A model generated the notes under the pieces. The model saw only the letters and a list, made by a program, of their open reading frames with translations, was not told the origin of the DNA and did not search any database. Position numbers and translations under genes: made by a program. A DNA stretch of 64,000 bases from Acidicapsa dinghuensis (GTDB taxonomy: Bacteria; Acidobacteriota; Terriglobia; Terriglobales; Acidobacteriaceae), in NCBI RefSeq assembly GCF_025685685.1, contig NZ_JAGSYH010000004.1:310001-374000 (forward strand), given 5' to 3'. Numbering within the stretch: position 1 is the first letter of the stretch; every line of letters begins with the position of its first letter. Below, piece after piece: positions 55,061 through 63,741 of the stretch.

Positions 55061-55273
55061 TGCAAACCTAACCGTAAGACGAAGCCGGAGTGAAAAGGCT
55101 AGCTGGTGTCGGATACTTCTAGTCGAGTCGTCTATTCGTGCCCTACATACCGTCAGGAGTGATCGTTCCGCAAAATACAACCCCGTAATTGGCCATCGCA
55201 GAAGCGGATGTGCGGCAGCATTTGTTTTCTTGAAGATCAACCACTTAATATAGGCTCGCCGGAGCATTTGAAG

Positions 55274-58000
55274 ATGCCATACAAATCGATTTATCTCGCA
55301 GCCGCCCTGTCAGTTCTCGTACCTTTTGCTATTTCGTCATCGTCGGCTAGTGCGCAGTCGCAACCACCAGCGGATATGCCACTCTACAACCCATCGTTGC
55401 CCATCTCCCAGCGCGTTGATGATCTCGTCTCTCGCATGTCTCTGGAAGAGAAGGTTTCGCAATTGACCGATCAGGCGGCAGCCATCCCTCGGCTCGACGT
55501 GCCAGCATACAACTGGTGGAATGAGGGATTGCATGGTATCGCTCGCTCCGGCTACGCCACCGTCTTTCCGCAGGCCATTGGCAATGCTGCCACATGGGAT
55601 ACTCCGCTGCTGAAGCAGATCGGCACAGTGGTCTCCACTGAAGCCCGTGCCAAATACAACGATGCTATCCGCCACAACAACCACGATCGTTATTTCGGAC
55701 TCACGATCTGGTCGCCCAATATCAACATCTTTCGCGACCCGCGCTGGGGCCGCGGGCAGGAGACCTACGGCGAAGACCCTTTCTTGACTGGACGCCTCGC
55801 CACTGCGTTTGTCGAAGGCATACAGGGTGACGACCCAAACTACTTTCGCGCCATCGCCACTCCCAAGCACTTCGCCGTGCACAGCGGCCCTGAGTCAACA
55901 CGACACAGAGCAAACGTAGATCCCACCCCGCACGACCTTTGGGATACCTATCTGCCCGCCTTCCGCGCAACCATCACCGAGGGAAAAGCGGATTCACTGA
56001 TGTGCGCCTACAATGCCGTCGATGGCGTTCCGGCATGCGCCAACAAGCTACTGATTCAACAAATACTGCGTGGGGACTGGGGATTTCAGGGATTCATCAC
56101 CTCAGACTGCGGCGCCGTAGACGACTTCTCCTCAAAGATCGGCCATCACTACTCTTCCTCCAATGAGACCGGCTCCGTAGCTGCAATCGAAACCGGCACC
56201 GATACGGACTGCGGCACCGAATACAAAGCGCTGACCTCAGCGGTTCATGACAAGCTCATCGCTGAGTCTCAGCTTGATGTCTCACTCAAACGTCTTTTCA
56301 CCGCGCGCATTAAACTCGGCATGTTCGATCCGCCATCACAAGTTCCTTACGCATCCATCCCCTTTTCGGTCGTCAACTCTCCCGAGAATCAGGCTCTTGC
56401 TCTCCGCGCCGCACGTGAGTCGATGGTGTTGCTGAAAAATCAAAATGGACTTCTCCCGATCCGTCCAGCCGCAGGCAAAACTCTAGCCGTCATCGGTCCT
56501 CTCGCAAACTCCCGTATCGCTCTCGAAGGCAACTACAACGGCACTATCCGCCAGCCCATTCTTCCCATCGATGGCATCGCCACTGAATTCGACTCGGAAC
56601 ACGTTCTCTATGCAGAAGGTTCGCCCTTCATTCCTGGAGGAGCAGTCCCCGTGCCGCGCACGATGTTTCGCACCACTCCCAATTCCGGGACCGTAGGACT
56701 CACTGGCGAATATTTCGCCAGCCCGAGCTTTGAAGGTAATCCTGAACTAACGCGCACAGACAAAGAAATCGACTTCAACTGGAGTCACGCCAACCCAGTA
56801 CCCAGCCACTGGACAGACACCACGGCAACCAGCTTCGCCGTTCTCTGGACCGGAACCATCACTCAATCTCCCGCGCAAACGAAAGACTTCACGATCCATC
56901 TTCCCGACTGCTATCCCTGCGGCGGTAAGGTGAGCTTCGCCATCTATCTTGATGGCCAGCTCCTGAAACCTTCGCCCTACAACAGCGATAACCACTCTCA
57001 GGCACGTGCTGACGGTCCCATTCAGCACTTCCCTATCTCATTCACAGATACTCTCTCACATCAGTTGCGCATGGAGTACATCCAGAGCGGCCCAATTGAA
57101 GACAGCGGCATCACGCTTGAGTGGAACCCCGACGCCGACCAATTGCGTGCTGAGGCGATCGCTACAGCGAAGAAAGCCGACGTAATCCTCGCTTTCGTCG
57201 GTCTCAATCCGCGTCTGGAAGGCGAAGAGATGCCAGTCAAGGCTAAGGGTTTCTCCGGCGGCGACCGCACCGATATCGTCCTGCCAGACGTGCAGCAACA
57301 GCTCCTGCAGGCCCTTGCCGCAACAGGTAAGCCCATCATCGTCGTTATGCTTAATGGCAGCGCCCTCGCCGTCAACTGGTCGGCAAAGAATGCAGCCGCC
57401 ATCCTCGAAGCCTGGTATCCCGGCCAATCGGGGGGGCAGGCCATCGCTGAGACACTCAGCGGCAAAAACAATCCCGCAGGCCGCCTGCCTGTCACCTTCT
57501 ACACTGGCATCGATCAGCTCCCAGCCTTTGACTACTACTCGATGGCAAACCGCACCTACCGCTACTTCAAAGGCGATCCTCTCTATCGCTTCGGCGACGG
57601 CCTCAGCTACACCACCTTCAAGTACTCAAACCTGAAGCTCTCCACAACCGATCTGAGCGCAGGCGACACGCTGACTGCGGAAGCAGACGTTGCCAATACC
57701 GGATCTTCTGCCGGTGATGACGTAGCCGAGCTTTACCTCAAGCCCCCGCATACCGATGTCTCACCACAGTTAGCCCTCGCCGGCTTCCAGCGCATCCATC
57801 TCGCTCCTGGAGAAACCAGACACATCACCTTCCATCTCGACCCACGTACGCTCTCGCAAGTCGATGACAAAGGCATCCGAGCCGTCACCGCCGGAGAATA
57901 CCGTCTATCGCTGGGCAGTTCTCAGCCCACAGGCGATGCCGCCCAGAGCGTAGTGACAAAGAACTTTGCCATAAAAGGGAAACAGGAGCTGCCAAGATAG
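55274..58000 (+). CDS. GH3 glycosidase with PA14 insert
   Basis: 908 aa from the ATG at 55274, which begins a signal peptide (YLAAALSVLVPFAISSSSAS). GH3 N-terminal barrel: NWWNEGLHGIARSG, SPNINIFRDPRWGRGQETYGE, KHFAVHSGPES and the nucleophile D278 in GFITSDCGAVDDF. A PA14 carbohydrate-binding insert (about 475-620; GLTGEYFASPSFEG, WTGTITQSPAQTKDFTIHL) splits the second GH3 domain, and a fibronectin-III-like domain closes the protein (DTLTAEADVANTGSSAGDDVA). The W-W-N-E-x-L-H-G sequence suits beta-xylosidase/beta-glucosidase enzymes. Probably trims plant or fungal hemicellulose in the periplasm; exact sugar open. Confidence 0.9.
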   Translation: MPYKSIYLAAALSVLVPFAISSSSASAQSQPPADMPLYNPSLPISQRVDDLVSRMSLEEKVSQLTDQAAAIPRLDVPAYNWWNEGLHGIARSGYATVFPQAIGNAATWDTPLLKQIGTVVSTEARAKYNDAIRHNNHDRYFGLTIWSPNINIFRDPRWGRGQETYGEDPFLTGRLATAFVEGIQGDDPNYFRAIATPKHFAVHSGPESTRHRANVDPTPHDLWDTYLPAFRATITEGKADSLMCAYNAVDGVPACANKLLIQQILRGDWGFQGFITSDCGAVDDFSSKIGHHYSSSNETGSVAAIETGTDTDCGTEYKALTSAVHDKLIAESQLDVSLKRLFTARIKLGMFDPPSQVPYASIPFSVVNSPENQALALRAARESMVLLKNQNGLLPIRPAAGKTLAVIGPLANSRIALEGNYNGTIRQPILPIDGIATEFDSEHVLYAEGSPFIPGGAVPVPRTMFRTTPNSGTVGLTGEYFASPSFEGNPELTRTDKEIDFNWSHANPVPSHWTDTTATSFAVLWTGTITQSPAQTKDFTIHLPDCYPCGGKVSFAIYLDGQLLKPSPYNSDNHSQARADGPIQHFPISFTDTLSHQLRMEYIQSGPIEDSGITLEWNPDADQLRAEAIATAKKADVILAFVGLNPRLEGEEMPVKAKGFSGGDRTDIVLPDVQQQLLQALAATGKPIIVVMLNGSALAVNWSAKNAAAILEAWYPGQSGGQAIAETLSGKNNPAGRLPVTFYTGIDQLPAFDYYSMANRTYRYFKGDPLYRFGDGLSYTTFKYSNLKLSTTDLSAGDTLTAEADVANTGSSAGDDVAELYLKPPHTDVSPQLALAGFQRIHLAPGETRHITFHLDPRTLSQVDDKGIRAVTAGEYRLSLGSSQPTGDAAQSVVTKNFAIKGKQELPR

Positions 58001-58009
58001 CAGCTCCTG
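57983..58009 (+). terminator. Hairpin across the GH3 stop codon
   Basis: Perfect 10-bp arms CAGGAGCTGC (57983-57992) and GCAGCTCCTG (58000-58009) with a 7-nt loop. The stop codon lies inside. No U-tract follows, so it may be a terminator for converging transcription or an mRNA end stabiliser. Confidence 0.45.
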
Positions 58010-58042
58010 CTTAAACGACCACAACTGAACAATCAATCACAA

Positions 58043-59719
58043 TCAACGATGGTGTCCACCACCATGACCACCGCCGCCATGCCCTCCACTATGTCCGCCA
58101 CCACCGCTGTGGAAGCTACCCCCGCCGCCGTGACTTGAAAAGCTCTGCGCATGTGGTGCACTGAAGCTATGCCCGCCGCCACCAAAGCCCGAGAAGTGCT
58201 GCGGCTGGGCAGCGTGTCCCGAGAACCCATTGTAAGAAGTCCTCGGAAAACCTCCAGGCTGCCGATAGCCCTGTACCGGAGTTCCAAAACCTGAGCTCGG
58301 GCGACCTCCGAAGCTACCCGGCGACTGCATCCGGTATCCACCCTGCGAGTAGCCACCATAGCTGCCGGGACGGCCATAACCACCCTGTATCCCGGCCTCT
58401 GGATGCGTCATTCGCTGCGGCATTCCGTTGTATCCCTGCGCCGGAAGCCGCCCAGGCTGCGTACCGCTCATCCCGTAGCCGCGATACGGCGTTTGCGCCG
58501 TTCCGCCATACCGGAAGCCACCACCGTTCTCCGCGCGTTGTTGGTAGCCGCCGTATGATCTATAGCCATTCGAACCATATCCCTGCCGTCCATATCCCTG
58601 GCCGCCGCCGGCGTTATACCGTCCACCGTAGCCTGCCCGGGCGCCTCCATGCGGCAGCCCCCAATCGCGAACGCTACGGCTATGCGAAAAGTAGCCTGCA
58701 TGATTGAACATCACCGAATGCGCATGCCAGTCCATACCCCAGCCGTGCCATCCCCACAGAAATCGAGTAAAGGCCTCAATCCCGTAGCCAATCCCAAATC
58801 GGATTCCCTGGAATCCCCAATAAGCCGCCGTCCCACCCCAATAAACAAATCCGGGATACGGCAGAATGGATGCGCCATAGACTGTCCACGGGTTATACGT
58901 CGGCACATACACCACGTCCGGATTCGCTGGCTGCAAATCAATCGACCCGTCGTCGTAATTCATCGACTCCTGCGGCGTGTTCTGTAGATTGCCAGCCTGC
59001 TGCGCTCTCGCGCGTAGCTCCTGCACCGTATCCATCACATCCTGAGGCTGGTTGTAGTAGGCATTCCCCAGTGCGACCGTCCAGTTCATGTTTTGCGCAA
59101 GCTGTGACAGCACCTGTGGAAACGCCGTCAGCGCCTTCACGCTCGGATCCCAGTTCTGCTGATCCGCACCATATGCAATCTGATCTGGAGCGGCATTCCC
59201 TTGAGCCTGCCGCCACTGCGCGGCATCCGAAACCTGCGCCGGGTAGGTCGATGCAGCAAGCAGCTGCGCCAGCAATCCGTCCGGATACAGCGCTACCGGA
59301 GCCAACAACTGTTCGAGTTGTTGACGCCCCATTGCCTGAGCCGAACCCGAATACTGTCCATATCCCGGCTGCCCGTACTGCTGGTTATAGTTGGGCATCT
59401 GCCCATACTGATCCTGATCATACTGGCCTTGACCGTATTGATTTTGACCGTATTGCTGTGGATAGGAAGGCTCATCCGGGGGATCGGGAACACCATATCC
59501 GTCCGAGCCGCCCTGCCCGTATTGCTGTGGATATTGTTGAGGGTAAGCCCCTTGCCCATAAGGTTGCTGGGCCATCAATACGCCAGTAACCGTCAGCAAC
59601 CCAAACAGCACCATTGACTTAGCGATCAGGGAGCCTCCCCGATCACGGCCGGATCGACCGTTTACCTTTTGTCCAACAGGAACACTACGAGAGAGCGAAG
59701 CGCAATTGCGGAAATCCAT
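58043..59719 (-). CDS. DUF3300 protein with Gln/Tyr- and Gly/His-rich tails
   Basis: 558 aa from the ATG at 59719 (preceded by GAGAGG at 8 nt); an internal ATG at 59614 starting directly at a hydrophobic segment (MVLFGLLTVTGVLMAQQ) is an alternative. After the signal comes a Q/Y/G/P-rich repeat region (PYGQGAYPQQYPQQYGQ), then DUF3300 (about 115-300) with QLEQLLAPVALYPDGLLAQL, AASTYPAQVSDAAQWRQAQ and VVYVPTYNPWTVYGA. The C-terminal ~250 residues are low-complexity Gly/Tyr/Ser/His, ending in a GGGHGGGHH-type tail that could bind metal. Cell-surface or envelope location likely; function unknown. Confidence 0.82.
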   Translation of the reverse strand: MDFRNCASLSRSVPVGQKVNGRSGRDRGGSLIAKSMVLFGLLTVTGVLMAQQPYGQGAYPQQYPQQYGQGGSDGYGVPDPPDEPSYPQQYGQNQYGQGQYDQDQYGQMPNYNQQYGQPGYGQYSGSAQAMGRQQLEQLLAPVALYPDGLLAQLLAASTYPAQVSDAAQWRQAQGNAAPDQIAYGADQQNWDPSVKALTAFPQVLSQLAQNMNWTVALGNAYYNQPQDVMDTVQELRARAQQAGNLQNTPQESMNYDDGSIDLQPANPDVVYVPTYNPWTVYGASILPYPGFVYWGGTAAYWGFQGIRFGIGYGIEAFTRFLWGWHGWGMDWHAHSVMFNHAGYFSHSRSVRDWGLPHGGARAGYGGRYNAGGGQGYGRQGYGSNGYRSYGGYQQRAENGGGFRYGGTAQTPYRGYGMSGTQPGRLPAQGYNGMPQRMTHPEAGIQGGYGRPGSYGGYSQGGYRMQSPGSFGGRPSSGFGTPVQGYRQPGGFPRTSYNGFSGHAAQPQHFSGFGGGGHSFSAPHAQSFSSHGGGGSFHSGGGGHSGGHGGGGHGGGHHR

Positions 59720-59983
59720 CTTTCTGCCTCTCAGTGGATCGCTCCACCCACATCCAAGCCTCAGATGCAGGAAGGCGCTCCACACGATGGCCGGAGCGCA
59801 AAATCCACGTCGAATTCATCCGCCGCTATTTCTTCTATTGATCCAGTCCGGCGAATGAGTCCTTTGTGTGGACCCGCGATACCGCGATAAGTTCCGCTCT
59901 CATCCGCAGAATCATGAATATTTCGCGTAAAGGCTGTCTTGCACGAATTTAGGGCTGGCTCGGCGCTGATTTGTCATCGCCGA

Positions 59984-60751
59984 TCACTCATCCAGCTTGA
60001 AAATCTTGATCTTCACCAACTGAGAAATCGTCGGGTTCTTAAATCCCCGCTCCTTCATCCGCTCCACAAACGGCGCGTCGATCTTAAACACCGCCATCTG
60101 GATCAGCTCTTCTTTCGTCGGCGAGAAACCCATCGCACGCACCGCCTTCACTTTCTCCGGTGAGACCCCTACCGCCTTCATGCTGACCAGCTTATCGGCT
60201 TCGAGTTCCGGATAACCGCACTCGGCCATCCCCCGCACATACGCCGGATCGACCTTCAGCGCGCGCAGCGGAATCAGCTTTTCCGATGTCATCCCCGATA
60301 CCTTCGCGTCCTGCATGCCCTTCACCCAATCCAGCGAAACATCCAGAAACACATAGGTCCGCAGCCGATCCTCGTTCAACCCGTCAAAGCCCATCGTCTG
60401 CATCCGGCGCACAAAATCTTCGTTCGGCGTGAACGACGGATCTCCATGCAGTTCACCGTCATGTACCGTTCCCACGCACCGCACTTCGCCCGCATCTGCT
60501 TTCATCCGGGCGTCCACGTGGGCGCCCTCATGCGTCAGGTCTTCCGGCGTCACCCCGCTCCAGCGCTCCCAATGCATGTTGTTCGTATTGTCCGAGCAGT
60601 GCCCTCGATCGCCGCCGCAATCCCCTTGCTCAAAGTGAAACTCCAGCCGGTCGCCCCAATCCGATTTTCGAATCGAACAGTAGCCGCCCGTTTCCGCCAA
60701 AGCAACTCCTGCCGTTGCCAACAAACACATGCCAAGCAAAATTGAGCGCAT
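59984..60751 (-). CDS. Exported protein sharing 29-residue repeats with the M56 peptidase
   Basis: 255 aa with a signal peptide (RSILLGMCLLATAGVALA). An N-terminal beta-rich part (KSDWGDRLEFHFEQGDC, four Cys in GYCSIRK...DCGGDRGHC) is followed by helical repeats of about 29 residues: DPAYVRGMAECGYPELEADK, LVSMKAVGVSPEKVKAVRAM, APFVERMKERGFKNPTISQL. The same unit (x-TPEY-xxxM-xxxG-...L-xSLKAxGV) makes up the C-terminal half of the M56 peptidase encoded just upstream. Same strand, 79 bp downstream of that gene, so probably the third gene of the BlaI operon. Function unknown. Confidence 0.75.
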   Translation of the reverse strand: MRSILLGMCLLATAGVALAETGGYCSIRKSDWGDRLEFHFEQGDCGGDRGHCSDNTNNMHWERWSGVTPEDLTHEGAHVDARMKADAGEVRCVGTVHDGELHGDPSFTPNEDFVRRMQTMGFDGLNEDRLRTYVFLDVSLDWVKGMQDAKVSGMTSEKLIPLRALKVDPAYVRGMAECGYPELEADKLVSMKAVGVSPEKVKAVRAMGFSPTKEELIQMAVFKIDAPFVERMKERGFKNPTISQLVKIKIFKLDE

Positions 60752-60830
60752 AACTTTCCTCCCTCGCCCTGCAGGGGCAAGAAAATCAGATAAGAAATTT
60801 TGAATAGAGACGGTCGCGAGCGGCGCAGAC

Positions 60831-62933
60831 CTACTCGTCCAGCAGTCCCGACATCTTCAGCCGCAACAGCTTGTCGATGTCCTTGCCATCAAAGCCATGG
60901 CTGCGCGCATCGGCCAAAAACTTATCGTCGAGATGAAAGACAGCGGCCTTCTTCAGCTCCTCAACCGTGATCTGCGGAAACTCCTTCTTGAGCCACGTCA
61001 CGTACTCCGGCGTCATACCTTGCGCCTTCAGCGAAATCAACTGTTCTACATTCATATCGCCAAGGCCGCTCTGCTTCATCTGCCTTGCATATTCAGGAGT
61101 GACGCCAACGGCTTTTTCACTCATCGCTTCATGCAGGTCCTTAGGAGCCAACCCGCTCTGCTTCATCTCTGCCAGATACTCCGGCGTAACCCCCAGAGCC
61201 TTGAGTGACATCACCTCGTGAGCGGTCGGCTTGCCGAACCCAACCGAGTCCATCTGCTGGATATACTCCGGTGTTACACCTTGCGCCTTCAATGAAATGA
61301 GTTGCCGTACATCGAGATTGGTGAATCCGCTCTGCGCCATCTCCCGGGAGTATTCTGGTGTCACTCCTACAGCTTTTTCCGAAATCGCTTCATGCAGATC
61401 TTTCGGAGCCAACCCGCTCTGCTTCATTTCCGCCAGATATTCCGGTGTAATCCCCATCGCTTTGAGCGACATCAACTCATGCGCTGTCGGCTTGCCGTAC
61501 CCCACCGAAGCCATCTGCTTCGCATATTCCGGCGTTACTCCAACCGACTTTATCGAAACCAGCGTATCGAAGTCCTTGTTCAGATCCATCGCATACCCTG
61601 CCTCGCGCATGCCTTCGATATACGAAGTCCCAGAATGTTTGTCCGTTGAAGAGCCTGCTGCATCCTGCCCCTCGGCTGCGCTGTCCGGCGAAGCGTCTGT
61701 TTCAACCTTTGCGGTCACATCCGTCTGTGTCTTTGCAGTCACGTCTGCATCTGTTTTCGCGGCCGCATCCACCTTCACACCCGGCGCAGGCTTCGGAGCC
61801 ACGCTCTGCGTGACTGCGGCAATCGCCGCAATCGAGTGATGTACTGCGGGACTCACCGCCGCCACTGCCGCATTCCACTTCGGTCCAAGCGTCAATCCCA
61901 GCAAAACCACACCGGCTACTGCAACCCTCACTCCGCTCGTCATCCTGTTCTCCATTTGCCCCTCTTCTCCCAGAATCTTTTTCACCCGTCCCAGCAGCGA
62001 CCCGTTGCCGTGCAACGCCATCGCCAGCTGCGCATGCTCGATTTTCTGCTCCTCAAGCCGCAACAGGGTCTGCGCATACACCAGCGCATCGCTGCAGCTT
62101 GCCACTGCAATCTCGTCGCAGCACACCTCGCGCCGGTAGCGCACCGTCTTGCTCAGCCACCACACTGCCGGGTGAAAGAACAGCACCGTCTCCAGCGCCG
62201 TCTGCACCAGGTTGCACGCATAGTCCCAACGCCGGATATGTCCCAGCTCATGTGCCAGAATCGCCTCCAACTCTTCAGGAGCCAAGAACATCGCCGCGCT
62301 CACCGGCAACAGAATCGTCGCTCGCCACACACCCATAGCCATCGGCGAGATCACCTCATCGGAGATCCGCAGTGCAACCCTGCGAGTGACCCGCAACCGC
62401 GCGCAAACGGCGCGCAGATTCTCTTCAAGAGCAGGCGGCACAGCCCGGCGAGCCGAGCGCCTCAATCGCTCCAGTTGCCGCAATCCCCCCAGCGCTCGCA
62501 CAGCCAGCAGCACAACCCCCAGCAGCCACAGAACATCCAGCCACGGCAGAATTCGCTCCGCGTGCAGGTCAAGCCACCACTGCTGCGCTGGAGCTGCAAC
62601 AGCTTTTTCCGCCATCGCCGAAACAGCCGCGGGCAGAAGCAACGGATGCCCGGTCGCCAACCCCGAAGCCTCTGGCAATACCGCACTTGGCAGCACAGCA
62701 AACGAGTGCATTTCTTTCGCAAAAGTGGCAATGACAGCCAATGGCATCAGTCCCAGAGCCGCAAGCGCCACCAGATAACGCACCCCTGATTGCGCCCGCA
62801 CCGTTATCCGGTCCACCACGGCAAATACAGCGGCAATCGCCGCGCCTTGCCAGCAGAAATGCAGCAGCGTCCATCCCAGCGCCAGCGACTCCTCGCGAGT
62901 CAGCCATTCATGCATCCACGCCATTTCCTGCAT
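60831..62933 (-). CDS. BlaR1/MecR1-like M56 peptidase with C-terminal helical repeats
   Basis: 700 aa. Four N-terminal membrane helices and a cytoplasmic zinc peptidase: H228-E229-L-G-H232 in ILAHELGHIRRWDYA and the third-ligand region EVCCDEIAVASCSDALVYA. A fifth membrane helix (VAVAGVVLLGLTLG) leads to a periplasmic part. There the penicillin-binding sensor domain of BlaR1 is absent; instead a Thr/Asp/Ala-rich linker (TKTDADVTAKTQTDVTAK) and about nine 29-residue repeats (GVTPEYLAEMKQSGLAPKDL) fill residues 440-700. The ATG at 62933 follows GGAGGA. It overlaps nothing but starts 20 bp after blaI, so operonic. Cleaves BlaI on receiving a signal that must differ from beta-lactam. Confidence 0.88.
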   Translation of the reverse strand: MQEMAWMHEWLTREESLALGWTLLHFCWQGAAIAAVFAVVDRITVRAQSGVRYLVALAALGLMPLAVIATFAKEMHSFAVLPSAVLPEASGLATGHPLLLPAAVSAMAEKAVAAPAQQWWLDLHAERILPWLDVLWLLGVVLLAVRALGGLRQLERLRRSARRAVPPALEENLRAVCARLRVTRRVALRISDEVISPMAMGVWRATILLPVSAAMFLAPEELEAILAHELGHIRRWDYACNLVQTALETVLFFHPAVWWLSKTVRYRREVCCDEIAVASCSDALVYAQTLLRLEEQKIEHAQLAMALHGNGSLLGRVKKILGEEGQMENRMTSGVRVAVAGVVLLGLTLGPKWNAAVAAVSPAVHHSIAAIAAVTQSVAPKPAPGVKVDAAAKTDADVTAKTQTDVTAKVETDASPDSAAEGQDAAGSSTDKHSGTSYIEGMREAGYAMDLNKDFDTLVSIKSVGVTPEYAKQMASVGYGKPTAHELMSLKAMGITPEYLAEMKQSGLAPKDLHEAISEKAVGVTPEYSREMAQSGFTNLDVRQLISLKAQGVTPEYIQQMDSVGFGKPTAHEVMSLKALGVTPEYLAEMKQSGLAPKDLHEAMSEKAVGVTPEYARQMKQSGLGDMNVEQLISLKAQGMTPEYVTWLKKEFPQITVEELKKAAVFHLDDKFLADARSHGFDGKDIDKLLRLKMSGLLDE

Positions 62934-62952
62934 TGCTTCCTCCAGCGTTTTG

Positions 62953-63345
62953 TTACCCGGCCTGCGCCATCCGCTTTTTAGCAATCAGCTTTCGAATCTC
63001 ATCCAGCTCCGCGTCGCTCGCGCTTTCCATCTCCAGCGCCCGCATCGCCAACTGCGCCGCACTTCCCGCGAAAAACCGGTCGCTCAGCTCACGCAGAAAG
63101 CGGAGTTCAGTGTCCTCCTGCGAAACGGCGGCGCGGTACACATGTGCACGCTCGCTTTCATCGCGGACTACCAATCCCTTCGCCGTCATAATCTGCATCA
63201 GTTTCAGCACGCCCGTATACACCACATCGCGCTTCTCATTCACTGCTTCAAATAATTCCCGTACTGTCGACGGTCCGCGATCCCACAGGATTCCAAGCAG
63301 CTCCAGTTCGCCTTCCGTCGGTCGCGGTATTTCTTGCTTCTTCAT
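62953..63345 (-). CDS. BlaI/MecI/CopY-family repressor
   Basis: 130-aa winged-helix repressor: RPTEGELELLGILWDRGPST, VRELFEAVNEKRDVVYTGVL, KLMQIMTAKGLVVRDESERA, with a dimerising helical tail. It would be cleaved by the M56 peptidase encoded next. Two ATGs occur in tandem at 63348 and 63345; GGAG is only 1 nt from the first and 4 nt from the second, so the second is likelier. Two operators lie 15-55 bp upstream. Confidence 0.9.
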   Translation of the reverse strand: MKKQEIPRPTEGELELLGILWDRGPSTVRELFEAVNEKRDVVYTGVLKLMQIMTAKGLVVRDESERAHVYRAAVSQEDTELRFLRELSDRFFAGSAAQLAMRALEMESASDAELDEIRKLIAKKRMAQAG

Positions 63346-63360
63346 CATGCTCCGAAAGAT

Positions 63361-63400
63361 ATACGATGACTTTCGTATTTGTCAACGAAGATTTTCGTAT
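63361..63400. promoter_or_regulatory. Twin BlaI operators
   Basis: Two ACGA-N6-TCGT palindromes, 63363-63376 and 63385-63398, their starts exactly 22 bp apart (two helical turns), both extended by A/T to ATACGA...TCGTAT-like ends. This matches the paired-operator design of BlaI/MecI systems and implies autorepression of the blaI-M56 operon. Confidence 0.75.
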
Positions 63401-63741
63401 ATCCGCCAAAATTTCCCTTGCAAAGCGACTGCAGAGAATTTCGGCTCAAAGGCGCACAATAAATAAGAAGGCCCGCATTTTGAGAAATGAAAAGACCGCA
63501 GGCCGACGAGGAAAGAACGATATCACCAGCGCCAAAGGCGCGACGCCATCGCGATATCGCCAATTTTAATCAATCAGTTAACAGGCAAACCACTCAAATA
63601 AAGGCATCTACCTGATTTCGGCGTGTATGAGAGCGGCGGGCAGCGTTGCTCAAATAAATAATTACCCCCTCCCCTCTATTATTTCTCCACTTCTTCGCCT
63701 AGCGACTAATGAATGACATATTCAAGGCAGGCTGTTGCAGC
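63401..63741. other. Intergenic region between blaI and zwf
   Basis: About 340 bp, AT-rich in part, no gene recognised. It contains the promoter side of blaI and the 3' side of zwf. Confidence 0.4.

Noticed and set aside
61836..62789. 317-aa plus-strand frame inside the M56 peptidase gene
   Set aside because: His/Arg/Gln-rich antisense translation; the minus strand has clear HELGH peptidase sequence.
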